Notes: generated by a model from the sequence alone, not told the origin. A DNA stretch of 64,000 nucleotides from Tetraselmis striata (GCA_006384855.1 VCJN01000110.1:62001-126000), one strand, 5' to 3'. Positions 45,001-55,980 are shown, numbered from the stretch's first letter. Made by a program: numbers and translations.

Positions 45001-48000
45001 CGTCGTCGCATCCCTCCAAGGTGAGCGGTCGTGTTGTAGTGCACAGCAGGACACTCTTGTACACCGTCTCAGATTCTGTGGGCCGCTGCCCCTTCAGACC
45101 CCTGGCAATGCCATACAGCGTGGCACGGTCCTCCTCACCGAGTCGCTGCGTATCGTCCAGAACGATGAAAAGTGGCGCCCTCGCCAGAGCATCGCAAATG
45201 ATGTCTGCATACAGATGCTGCAACAGACCTGTCTTGTCGTCACCGCTGCCACGCATAGCGATGATGCCCGTGACATGACGTGCCAGAAGATCCGGCAGGT
45301 CGTCGCCCAGATTGTAGTCACCCTGGACATCCATGACAGGGACAGCCAATGAACTGGTCAACAGACACCCGCTCTCTAGTCTGACAAGAGCTCGCTCAAT
45401 CCTAAGCATGAGAATAGTACATCACATCTAGAACCGTTGCCTTGCGCCCTGCTGGCATGTAGGCAGGTGGCAGGCCTGGCGCGGGCCAACTCACCAGCAG
45501 CCACGCCAGCGCCTCTGTGTCTGACGCTCCTTCCTGCTCCAGCAGCCAGCATAGGACGCTGTGCCAGATGACAAATGGCGAGTCGCCGCGCTGGCATTGG
45601 AACATCATCCCGGCGTGCGTTGCCTGTCTACTCTTGTCGCTCCTGAACCTCCTGCAGCAGGCCCTCAGCCAGGGTGGATCGCCCCAAGCCATGCCTGCCC
45701 TCGAGCAGAGCTACCACTGCACCTAAGCTGCCAGTCGGCGTCTCGGCGTTGCTGCCTCCCAGCACCGTCTGAAGCATGGCACGCTCTGTGTCACGGCCCA
45801 CGATCTTGGTGGCCACTCCTTCCTTGTGTTTATTGACGTCCGCTTCAGGACGATAGACCTTCACCTCCCCTCGCTTCCCCTTCAGCGGTATGCATCCAGC
45901 CGGCTGGAGGACCAGCTGGTGAGCAATCAGCTGGTGAGAAGTGATGGACATGACCACATCCTGACTGCACAGCAGCATGCTGCCCTGCTCGGCGGCCGCT
46001 ACTGCAAGCCGTGCTGCGGTGTTGACGCGGTCTGTCACAGTGGGCAACGAAACGAGACAGGATAGCGGCCTCAGACCAGCTCATGCTCACAAGCCAACCA
46101 TGCGCGATTCAGCACGCTGTCAATCGTGCAACATATCCATGACAATGCCTCGAGGTGGCCCCGGCAAGAGGGATACAGAGGGGAAAGCATACGCACCTCC
46201 CATCACCATGTACTCGCATCGGATGGAGGGGTCCCCCACCAGCCCACAAAAGCACATGCCCATTGTGACACCTGCAGTGCAGGCCAGGCCCGCTGCTGAC
46301 ATCATGGCCACCACCTTACGGCCCGCCTGGAGGCATGGCATGGAGACCTTGCTGCACTGGTATCCCGGCAGCCCGAAAACAAAGATCATGGCTAAACCCT
46401 TGTCGTCCACGGTGATCTGCACACGCCAGCCGCCACCTACTCAGCCCCGCGTCTGTGAGCTGCATGATGTTGTACAGTGGCAAGTCTGTCGGTGGACGCT
46501 CACCTGCCGGGTGGCGCCACCCATCTGGCCCTCTACGGTGTCTATGCAATCGCCCAGCAGGCTTTGCAGGCCGCTGGTCCATTGCCGGTCACTGTACTTG
46601 CTCTCGTGGCTCTGGATGAATCAGCACATGTTAGTCACTTGGTGCTGCCTTGCTTGGTTGTAATAATCTAGCACGCTCAGAGTTGCAGCTCGGGACGCAG
46701 GGGGGGAGGGGGGGTAGGGGAAAGCAGCACACCTTCATGTCCGCAATGCAAAACAGGATCGACACCATGCGGTGCTCCATCAGGCCTTGGCTGCCCCGCC
46801 CCTCGAGGCAGCTGCGCTGCACAAAGCTGGGGACAAAGCGCAGCAGGGCATCCATGCCCATGCGATCTAGCTCCGCAGGATCCTCCGCCGTCGCTGCTTG
46901 GATCCCGCGTCCTGATTCCAAGCCGCTGTCAGTGGGAAATGATGTATCACTCCAAGTCCTTCCCATGGGCGAGAGTAAGGAACGGCACAGCGGCGATGCA
47001 GGCGTCTCTGGCTGCGTGATCGTGGTCATCTCCCGTGACATTCGGCGAAGAAGCTGATCCGGAAGGCTTGCAAGGGTACCATCCGGGGCTCGCCGCTGCA
47101 TCAGCTCAATCACCCTACTGTTCGTTGCATGTGCCAGGTCCCTGCTGTCATCCTCTCCCCCGATGCTAGTATAGCTCCCCAACATCGGTGCCGCTGCATC
47201 GGAGTCGGCAGGCGTGACAGGCGCGGTGCGGATGTGGCCGTCCGCGAGCTCCACAACCCGCCAGCCTGGCGCTCCAGCTTGGACTCCTCCCAGAAGTTGC
47301 GCTGCACTCGGAGCGAGGACAATCTCCGACTTGCTCGACAGTGCCAGCGCCGTTGCGATCTCGGAGAGAGGTGCCCCAATCACAAATGCCTCTGAGCGCT
47401 CCACCAGCCGTCCTCCTGGCAATCGAGACAGAACACATCAGCAGGATCTATTAGGTACCACTTCAGTGAGATAGGTGCAAGACGCACTCCCATTGACTCC
47501 GTGTTCCAAGTGGCTAGAATGGAGGTGAATTTGTAGGGTTGGTTGCGGTCCATAAGAGGCAGCGCACCACACTCCAAGCACAACAGCTCTCCTGCATCGC
47601 CACAACAGAGCGAGATGGCGTCCAGCAGCAGCAATGGTGTCAGTATGCAAGCGACATCCACATAACCTTGGGTTGAAATAAAGCTCAGCTAGGCTCAGCG
47701 GGGAAAAGCATTCGGTGGATACGGAAGACTGTGGACGGGATATACTGCCATCAGCACGCCACCTATACAGTATCGAATGCTGACTCACCTGCCGCCAATG
47801 CCGAGTGCACGCTCAACGGCGGGTCCGCTGGCTCGTGCCGGAAGCCGTCGAGCCTCCGCTGTACATCCCGGGCGCACGCGAGAGCCCGCCGCAACGGCTC
47901 CACAAGCCGCATCGCCGCCGGATGGCTATCGGCCCCACCAGACGGCTCGAACACCACCAGCACCGCATCGCCCGCGAAGCAGTCCACGTCACCACCGTAT

Positions 48001-48665
48001 TCGGCTATGAGCCGAATCATTACGGCGAAGAAGGCGGATAGCGACAGGCTGAAGCTCTCCACTCCCTCGCTGCCAAGCCTCTGCCGGGCATCTTCACTCA
48101 GAGCAGTAAATCCGCTGATGTCGACGATAAGTACGACCGCATGGGTGGGCCGAGGCACGGGTGGCCACAGCGCGAGCGCGCCTGTGGCAGTGACGCTTTC
48201 CGGCTGGATTTCTATCCGGCTTTTGCTCCTGGTGCATCTGGCGGAGGATGCAAGGCGCCCGTCCGCGAAGTACACCGCCACGCGGGTGGGTACGAAAGGT
48301 AGGCTCGCCGCCACCAGCGCCCTCGCCCGGGCGCACCACTCCGCTCTGGGGCTGTCGCCCACGTCTACCCACACGTCGTTAGAACACGCGCCCGTAGAGA
48401 CTGTCGTTCTTTGTACACATACTTTGCGTCCCGGGAATCCCGCTTGGCGGCGGAAGTCGGATGGGTGCATGAGTCGGGTCAGCCATGTTGCTGGCAGGCA
48501 GTACGCCAGGAGGTCGTCCAGTCGATTCGGGCGCCTGCTGCGACGACATATTCGGCGATTTTTTAAGTCGCTGCTGTCGGTACGAATACGACCCGTGGGC
48601 GGCGGCCCGGGGACATGCCCTCCCCCGTCTTCGTACACCGCGGGAGTGGACGTGCTGCAGCCCAT
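39033..48665 (-). CDS. Soluble-type (ADCY10-like) class III adenylyl cyclase with AAA/NACHT-like ATPase
   Basis: About 13 minus-strand exons. Well-supported ones: 48,665-47,789; 47,415-46,733; 46,611-46,504; 46,416-46,197; 46,031 onward; 44,707-44,322; 43,169-42,861; 42,554-42,420; 40,925-40,725; ~40,550-40,108; 40,043-39,033. Cyclase domain C1 has VDISGFTALSE (Asp182) and FAGDAVLVVF (Asp233), the two metal Asp. C2 has VDDKGLAMIFVFGLPG (Lys562), FCGLVGDPSIRCEYMVMG and DRVNTAARL (Asn633, Arg637). Then come a P-loop-like LEGRHGLGRSTL, Walker B LFIVLDDTQ, a winged-helix/AAA lid (DIWKFSNVLHRDVVYQSL) and a long helical C-terminus. Known relatives make cAMP in the cytosol, often bicarbonate-stimulated. 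Starting at 48,665 gives MGCSTS, a myristoylation-type N-terminus; an in-frame ATG at 48,815 is less likely. Odd: Walker A Lys is Arg747, and a stop near 45,630 needs a 25-nt intron or a 1-nt correction. Junctions around 45.4, 44.8 and 40.6 kb are unresolved. Estimated length ~1,800 residues. Confidence 0.85.
41200..41640. repeat. Intronic repeat shared by two cyclase introns
   Basis: The block from ttacttggatgcaagtgcgg to cgatttcggaaagcagtaa matches 43,258-43,430 (atttggatgcaactgcgg to ctgatttcggaaagcac) with clear divergence. Both lie in introns of the cyclase gene. Confidence 0.6.
41640..41945 (+). repeat. Two family-2 retroposon 3' tails
   Basis: Copies at ~41,650-41,720 and ~41,870-41,945 share ggtgatttcc, gccttttgcagctagctc and catgtaa with 9,945-10,020. 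Confidence 0.55.
42005..42215 (+). repeat. Dispersed repeat, inverted copy at 50.14 kb
   Basis: The words gcctacccagggctttccgt, attgctgcc, aacggccgtcgt and cagtcctgtcccgggggcgg recur as the reverse complement at 50,140-50,245. An internal doublet, acgctggaagggt, lies at 42,026 and 42,139. Confidence 0.65.
43258..43810. repeat. Intronic repeats in cyclase intron
   Basis: Contains the partner of the 41.2-kb repeat (43,258-43,430). It is followed by a two-copy repeat: 43,500-43,620 and 43,675-43,800 share gatgcacaacga, cgtaat.a.taggtacc and ataatccttacgaata. The following ~400 bp to 44,230 show nothing further. Confidence 0.55.
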
Positions 48666-48815
48666 CTCAACTGCGCCAAGCCCCCGACGATCTGTATGCA
48701 GCCGAGAAGACGGACACGGCTTGCAGCGGGGAAGTGGAAGACGGGGTGCAGCGTGAGATGACACCTCGCATAGAAGAGTCGCTACAGTCGCTACACTCGT
48801 GAGTATCCTGACCAC

Positions 48816-49160
48816 GACAGCTCATCGACTACGGGTACTCTGGCGCGCGGGGGGTATAGTCGCTACCGTCGTATATTACAGCATCACTATCGTATGCGGC
48901 GGGGCATCGTCAGGTTTATTTTTGGCCGTATTCCTAGCAGTACGAGGACCAGGGGCGGTGCCCGTATTCGTACCCGTACCTGGGGTGTCTGGCGCACCCT
49001 CAGCAAAGTAACAAAGTACCCGTGGTCGCTACTGGTGTGAATTACATGAAGGCTAGTAACAAACCCATCATGAAAAGCAGTACCAGAAGATCAACATAGC
49101 AAGGCGCGAAAATGCCGCCTAAAATCCTAGTAAAACCCGCCACTGCTACTGCCACCACGA
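48816..49160. other. Upstream flank of the cyclase gene with R1 copy
   Basis: Presumed promoter side of the cyclase gene. A diverged R1 copy (gtgtgaattacatgaagg to aatgccgcctaaaat, minus orientation) lies at 49,030-49,135. Confidence 0.45.
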
Positions 49161-49901
49161 TGAGTATCGCCCCGGGAACACGGTTGCTGTCGATAACACT
49201 ATTGCCCCTATCCTCGGCGTGTCAAGCTCGGATCCAACGACTGCATTGCGGGCTGCAAAGCGCCATAAAATCCAAAAGTATGACGAGGTCTGTCTGAAAC
49301 GCCGCCGGCATGCTTCGCTTTGTTCCTTTCGCCGTTTCAGAGTTCGGCTCGCTGGCCCCGCACGCTGAGGCATTCTTGGTGGAGCTCGCGAAAGCTAGCC
49401 ACACACACACTGGCCAAAAAATCGGCCAGCTCTCTGCTCTCAGCTGTCTGCGTGGCGCCGCCGTTTTTCCTTGCTCATCAACATGGCACATGCAGACAGT
49501 CAACTAACGTTCTTGGCGGGGTCGCGGCCGCGTGCGCGGCACGTCATGGTGATATTGCGCCTGCGTGCGTCGCTTCGCTCGTCGGCATGTGTTACTTTGA
49601 CCCGGGTCATTGGTTGCAAGCGTACTCGCCGCGGCTAATGGCCTACCCCGGGCGGTGGTCCCCATTGGTTTCATGTTCCCCTTTCGGTCTTTTTGGTCGT
49701 TCCTTGGCTTCAGTGCTTCCCTTGACCCTTTGATTCCTCGCACCTTGGCTACTTCGTGGTTCCCTTGGCTCTTCCTTGGTTCTTGGCTCCCTGGCCTCCT
49801 GCTCGACCTTTGTTTCAGGCTTATGTCTCTCTTTTGCTGGCAACCTTTCATAGTAGCTGTTAGTTTGGTTTGTAGTGCGCATGTGTTGAAGCCCTGATGT
49901 A
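49161..49901 (+). mobile_element. 5'-truncated copy of the 33-kb retroelement
   Basis: Begins cgggaacacggttgctgtcg, matching ~36,148, and follows the C-terminal coding region and 3' UTR to gccctgatgt, then six A. The coding part is frameshifted (for example a small insertion near 49,290). 5' truncation with an intact 3' end is typical of target-primed reverse transcription. Confidence 0.85.
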
Positions 49902-49906
49902 AAAAA

Positions 49907-50261
49907 GTTAAATACACGATGCGTATCGGACTCATCATACAGCCGGTGATACCCCCACCGGCTTTATATGGATACCTGTACTCGTCCTACGAGCAGCGAC
50001 CAGCACTGGATTTTAATTCACACCAGAAGCGACTACGGGTATACCTACGTAGCTACAGGTACATGTATCCGTACCCGCCGTAGTTATCCAATGACGAATG
50101 GCGACGCAATAATACAAACTACTATGTCCTTGTTTTTTTCCCCCGCCCCCGGGACAGGACTGGCACTGAAACCCTTCCAGTGTCTCAACGACGGCCGTTT
50201 CGGCAGCAATCTAGTAGTTACGGAAAGCCCTGGGTAGGCGACGCTCTGTTATAGTTTTCTT
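49907..50261. other. Spacer between opposed retroelement copies
   Basis: Contains the inverted partner (50,140-50,245) of the repeat at 42,005-42,215. No gene is seen. Confidence 0.45.
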
Positions 50262-51287
50262 ATTACATTAGAGCTTTCACAACTGCGCACTACAAACAGA
50301 ACTAACAGCAACTATGAAAGATTGCCAGCAAAAGAGAGACATAAGCCTGAAACCAAGGTCGGTCAGGAGGACAGAGAGCCAAGAACCAAGAAGGAGCCAA
50401 GGGAACCACGAAGTCGCTTAGCTGCCAGGTACCAAAGGGACCCCCGCCCCGGGGTAGGCTATCAGCCGCGGCGAGGACGCTTGCAGCCAATGACCCGGGT
50501 CATAGCAACATATGCCGACGGGCGACGCGACGCAGGCGCAAGAGCACCATCACGTGCCACACGCGCGGCCGCGACCCCGCCAAGAACGTTGTCTGCATGT
50601 GCCATGTTGATGAGCAAGGAGAAACGGCGGCGCCACGCAGACAAGATATGGCCGATTTTTTTGCCAGTGTATGTGTGGCTAGCTTTCGCGAGCTCCACCA
50701 AGAAAGCCTCGCTCGGCGTGCGGGGCCAGCGAGCCAAACTCGGAAACGGCGAAAGGAACAAAGCGAAGCATGCCGGCGGCGTTTCGGACACCCTTCGTCA
50801 TACTTGTGGATTTTGTGGGACTTTGCAGCCCGCAAAGCAGTCGTTGGATCCGAGCTTGACACGCCGAGGATAGGGGCAATGGTGGTATCGACAGCAACCG
50901 TGTTCCCGCGGATACCGCCATACCCAAAAAGCCCAACATCGGCCGGCCGGCCGTCGCTGCCCTTCGAAAGACAAAACAAGCACCGACGAGTCCGTGAGGA
51001 TCTGGACACCCACGCCCAGCCAGCGCGGACTTCACGCCGTGGCAAATGTCGGGAAGGCCATGTGCCGCCCACTCGTGTGCGGCGTGATTGGAGTCGCCCC
51101 CAGAGCAACGTGCCACGTGATCAGCGTATGCGACCGCCCAAGTTGAAGGAGTGAAATCCACGCCAGCATCCTCAAAACGGGCCAGCATACCTTGTACCGA
51201 GAAGGAGCAAAAAGCACAAGAGCATGCATGGCTCGCCAAGGGAGAGGACATGAGCCGCCGAAAGGCCAAATGGGCGGCAAGCGGCAA
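50262..51287 (-). mobile_element. 5'-truncated copy of the 33-kb retroelement, opposite strand
   Basis: Reverse-complement match to ~35,770-36,770, including the zinc/endonuclease coding part and the 3' UTR (gaaagattgccagcaaaaga on the plus strand). It breaks off inside the coding sequence at about 51,287. Several frames are needed to follow it, so it is inactive. With the copy at 49.2 kb it forms a tail-to-tail inverted repeat. Confidence 0.85.
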
Positions 51288-51748
51288 CGCTCCGTTATAG
51301 TCATCACGCAAATTGTCAAAGCATTCTGCAAGAATAATTGGAGGCCAGTGATGGAATTTCCAACGCTGTTGGATCACCGTCTAAAACACTGCCGTGAAAA
51401 TATCCGGCACTGACCACGAAAGGTCCGCCCTACCCCTTTGGGCGTCGGCCCATTCGAGTACTGCGAGTTAGGGCAAGCCCCAACCCGCGGAGCAAAGCAT
51501 TTCGGAAGTGCGATACATGTGCAACAGAGAAGGCAACGTGAGGGAGGGCCCGACGCCATAGCTGAAAAATTCCCATTCCCAGTAAAATCCAGGGCGCGGT
51601 GAAGGCGTGAAGGGAGGGGGGGACTCCACCCAAAGTAAAGGCAATTAAGTCCTCATGTGTTTTGACACAATAACCTGACTACTAAAAAATTCCCGAACTC
51701 CGGAACTAACAACCCAAAATTATGACGGTGATACCCCCACCGTGGGCA
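51288..51748. other. No gene supported
   Basis: Minus-strand frames at 51,374-51,633 (for example ALPHVAFSVAHVSHFRNALL) may be more decayed retroelement coding sequence but carry no motif. Confidence 0.3.
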
Positions 51749-51889
51749 CTACTCCACCAACATATGTTCGATAGTCTCATATTCACCTCCGCCACATGCA
51801 TGGCAATGTTCAAGGAACCGCTTAGGCATGGCATGAATCCGGGCCAATCGGCGGGCAGTGGGAAATACCCGGGTGCGTAATTGTATCAT
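51749..51889 (-). pseudogene. LINE zinc-finger (zf-RVT) relic
   Basis: A 46-codon frame ends HCHACGGGEYETIEHMLVE and a stop. The Cys-x2-Cys followed by Glu-Thr-Ile-Glu-His is the C-terminal zinc-binding signature of many non-LTR RT proteins, in which another Cys normally follows shortly after. Only this short end is left. Confidence 0.55.
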
Positions 51890-51959
51890 AATGTGCAGCC
51901 CGGCCACAACCCCCGCGGGGACACCCACACCGTACTATGGCAACAGGTTTGACGCATAA

Positions 51960-54005
51960 GACGCGTGGACATATATATACCCCAGGTTTTAGTGCGTGTT
52001 AACGATGCCGACGATTCTTAACGCGCCCACACGGGTGCCTTTACTAGTTAAGCGGCATCGCGCGCGGCTAGTGACCTCCACTCAAGTGGAAGGTGCGCCC
52101 CTTCAGCTAGCCCTATGTTCGCCCTAGCTGTATCCTTGTTCCGGCATAATTCAAACATGCAATGGAGTCTGGTTTAGCCAAAAAACATGCGGAGGCAATT
52201 TTACACCGAAGCGCCAATTTATGGCTAGGAAGGCTCAGCGAGTCAGCGAAAGAGGGGGGGGGGATCCTGCAAGGCGGAAACGGAGAAGGGCAGGTGCTGC
52301 CGAAGGAAGCGAGCTGGAAGATGGTGGGCGAGCTGCTGGTGGCTGTCCTATGTAGCTCCTCGGCCGGGAGCTCATGGCTCGCGGCTATGGGGCCGCCCGT
52401 GTTGAAATAAACATGATGGTACCGGTACCGGTAACTTAGCCGGTTGAAACCACGAACATACCGTACGGGTCGCACTACGATAATTGAACTGTTAGGAAAC
52501 CCCATTAAAAGGTTTAGATCATTTCAAACATGCAATCGAGCCTGGTTTTTGCCAGTTCGACGCGGTTCGTTTACGATTGCGAGCATGGGCAGTCGGCGCA
52601 TGCGTACCGACCAGATAGAGTAGCAAGGCGGAAGATGTCTTGAGTTGAAGAAGGGTCTCGCGTGGAGAGGTTCGGACGAACCTCGATCGAGGCGCATGCG
52701 AAAAACAAACGCGGATGGGAGATGTTGACGGCGCAAACGCCGGCCCGACATAGGCCGGACGTGTAGCGAGAACAAGACGCCATCTCCCCACAACGCCATG
52801 CAGCAATTGCCGCGCGCCGTGACGGCCTGCGACATGAACCGGGACGGTTCTTATGTGTGTTGGGTCCGTTGCCGGCGACGTCGCAGAAGAGCCGCCGACT
52901 CGGAAGGTTGTCGGCGCGGGTCCCGCATCGCGGAGTGTGGCGAGGCGGCCGCCGCTATTGCACCATCGATAACCGGAGGCCACCTCACAAGTCGCAGACC
53001 TACGATGACGGCGCCACGAAATGCATTAAGTGGCGGAGCTGCCCCCCGGCGGGCAGGTCGTCGTGTTGTCAAATGTGGGATGTCGTGACGTCGGGAACGG
53101 GTTAGCCGGTGTAGTGGCTTTGACATCCTTCGCGGGCCCGCAGCAATGCCAATGTTGTCGGGACGAGGGTAATGACGAGACGGCCGCCGCTGCTGCACCA
53201 GCAACGGCTGCCGAGGTTCCAAACCCGGAGTCGGAAAAAGTGGTTTCGGTTACCACGAGACGTCGAGCACGCCATGTGGTAGAGCTGCCCCCCCGGCGGG
53301 CAGTTGCATGTTGCCGCGGTCCTCGTGACGACGACATTACATTAGGAGGCGTCGGAGATGCGCCGGGCCGAGCCGTGTAGATGCTTCCCACTGCAACCAC
53401 AGCAAACGTTGCTGCGGCACAGTTAGGGCGAGGGCAACGAGCCCTGTCAAAACACATGCGCATGAGCGGCGCCATCCCCGTAACGGACCAATTAAGCGGG
53501 TAGACTCGACAAACCACAGCGTGTTACGACCGTCGATGCCACGACGACGCCATGCTGCGAGGACACGTGGACCGGGTTGAAGTGTCTTGCTAGCTATGCT
53601 CGTACAACCGATACTCGGCTGCCGCCCCGTGATCGATACTCGTATAACGCGATTTATGACCCTAGGGGGCACGATTTGCCAGAGAATGTCAGCTCGCTTA
53701 CATTGATGGCTACGACAAGAACTACAGGCTTGGCCTGGGTGTCTCCTAGCGCAGAAAGAGGGCCGAGGGTGAGTGGGTACGCGAGCCAAAGGAGGTGAGC
53801 GCAAAACAGAGAGTGCATGTGCCCGAGGGTAAATCCCTAAGGTCGTGGTGCTGGTGCGGGCCGGCGGGCACTAGTCCGTGCTCCGACTGCGCGGGGCGTC
53901 GTGCGCATGACAAGATAGCTAATTTATTGTACACCTTTAGATGACTACATCTGACCATTTACTCTAGGTGGCACGATTTGCCAGAGATAAAGGCCAAAAG
54001 CGAGC
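51960..54005. other. Repeat-rich region without a supported gene
   Basis: Two blocks share tcaaacatgcaatggagtct-like words (52,148 and 52,524). Two blocks share gaggcggccgccgct and gagctgcccccc words (52,940-53,060 and 53,180-53,310). The word ggcacgatttgccagaga recurs at ~53,669 and ~53,971. Frames of up to 163 codons exist on both strands, but composition alone explains them. Confidence 0.35.
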
Positions 54006-54014
54006 ACATGTGGC

Positions 54015-54536
54015 TTAGTGCAGCGGCTGGATGGGGACGAGCCACCCGAAGAACCGCCAGGCCGCGGGAGTCGGGCGCATGGTGGGGTCAATGTACTTCC
54101 ATGTAACCACCTCGTTGTCCTTCGACCAATCGCCCATGTGCTTGATGGCCGGCAAGGGGACGCCGATGCAGCTCGCTGCCAAGGCCGCGCCCTTGCGCAA
54201 ACTGCGCGATGTCCACTTGAAACCGGGGGGCGGTCGGGCGCCCGCCGCCAAGTAAGCGTCCCGCAACCAGTCGGAGAGAGTCGTGTCGGAAACTTACCAA
54301 GTGGCGGAAGGCTCCAAGGGGGAGACGCTCTAGAACTTGGGCGGCGGGTTGGCGCCGTAGAAACGGCGGCAGTAGGCGTCGCGACTTGTGGTGTACCAGT
54401 CAAGCAGGTCAGCGAGGTCGGGGACTTCGGCGATGGGCAGGTTCAGGAGGGGCTTAGCGGAAGCTCTAGTACGTTGGTCGCCCTTTTGTTCACGGACGTA
54501 CAACAAAATGCTCCCAGATGGCCGGTCGACCACCAA
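54015..54536 (-). pseudogene. Tyrosine recombinase catalytic part of the DIRS-like relic
   Basis: Two adjacent frames cover it: 54,536-54,330 (AKPLLNLPIAEVPDLADLLD) and 54,266-54,015 (Arg of SLRKG, His of KHMGDW, Tyr of YIDPT). The change of frame between them is a disabling lesion or an indel. Confidence 0.65.
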
Positions 54537-55329
54537 ATTGCCGGTCTCGCAGCTAATTCCGGACTCCGCGCGGCATACGAAGGCGTACCACGTAATCGTC
54601 GCGAGCGCACCTCTGAAGGCGCGGATGTCCGCGATATTAGCGGGTTCTCACTCCAATGTCCGCCGAAGTTCAATCGCGGTGTCCAGGATGTCCGCCGCGA
54701 CGGGCGCGGGCAGGGCGACGCGGGCGTCCTCCTCCTCAAATCGCTCATGCTGGATGGCCAAGCCGCGGCGCGCGCCAAATCGCCGAGGGTGACCGGAAAA
54801 TATCTGGGGTCGCCACACCATCGACCGCTTCGCTGCAATGGAGAACGCGCCGCTCCCGCGCGTACAACTCCCGTTGGCGCGACCCTACAATGAGGCCACC
54901 GACCGCCTACGCCTTTCCGACGGCGCGTGGCATCGCGAGCACAAGTGGTGCACCCCTCCCAGGGCCTCATTGACGATCTCGTCATAAACTTCACACCTCC
55001 CGGCGCTGGTGGTTGCGGAAGTACTTGTTGATGGAATAGTAGTACTGCTGAAGGGACTCCGCGCCGACGGACCCATGCAGGCCCAACCATGCAGTGTGGC
55101 GAACGATAGTGCCGGTAGTAGCCTGCAACGGGCGCAAGCCATCCTGCTCGCAAAACGTAGCGAAAGTGCGCATGCCGCTGTCGTAGTTGCGGTAGGTGCC
55201 GGCATCCAGCAAACTTGTAAGCAATGGGAGCGTTGTTTGACGAATGACGTCGGTTCCCAACATGGCTCGGAGCTCGGCCGCCATCGACACTGTCCAGGGC
55301 GCTCCTTAGCCGCGGCGCACGGCAAGCCG

Positions 55330-55980
55330 GCCGGTAGCGTGCGCGCCGCGCGTGGGGCAGGCGGCCCGGGTAGTGTATACCGTACTACAACGATGGTTAC
55401 ACGGCCAGGGACCGGCCTGACTACTCACGCGGAGGTGCAGCCAGGCCGGCGTGGCAGCCGAAAGGTAAAGACGCTCCAGCCGGGCCGTCCGACCCCCGCG
55501 CGCGCCCCTAGTCGTCCATGATAGAAGCTGAGGTCACACCGGTTCCCCGGGTACTCGCAAAATGAAATCCTCCCGGGGTTGAAGCTGTGTATAGCGGGGT
55601 CACAATCCTGAGATGCAACTGCCGAAACGAGTTTGAGTAGTGATTACTATCCGGTTGATACAGTCAAATATAACGTCATTTGATCAAAACTCGGAGCCCG
55701 CATGACCACCCGTCTCGCCAACCCATCCCGCCCCAACGATGCCAATCAGACACACCGGCCGGCACCATCACGCGCACACCGCGGTAGCAGCGCGCTAACG
55801 TAGGCATATGGTGGCGTTCATGTGCCTCGTCTTGTGTGTTGCGGGCAGGGATGGGCTGGCGGCGGGATGATGAGGGAGGAGCGCGAGCGGTCACGTGCTA
55901 ATATTACGCGCATAGCGCGTGCCACGTAACCAAAAAGCGTTGCCGGCTACACATATCGGATTTGAGACCCGTTTACGGTC
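55330..55980. other. Linker between recombinase and RNase H parts
   Basis: No motif found; presumably decayed element sequence. Confidence 0.3.

Noticed and set aside
44454..45278. 274-codon plus-strand frame
   Set aside because: Antisense to the cyclase exons that encode the AAA module; no motif of its own.
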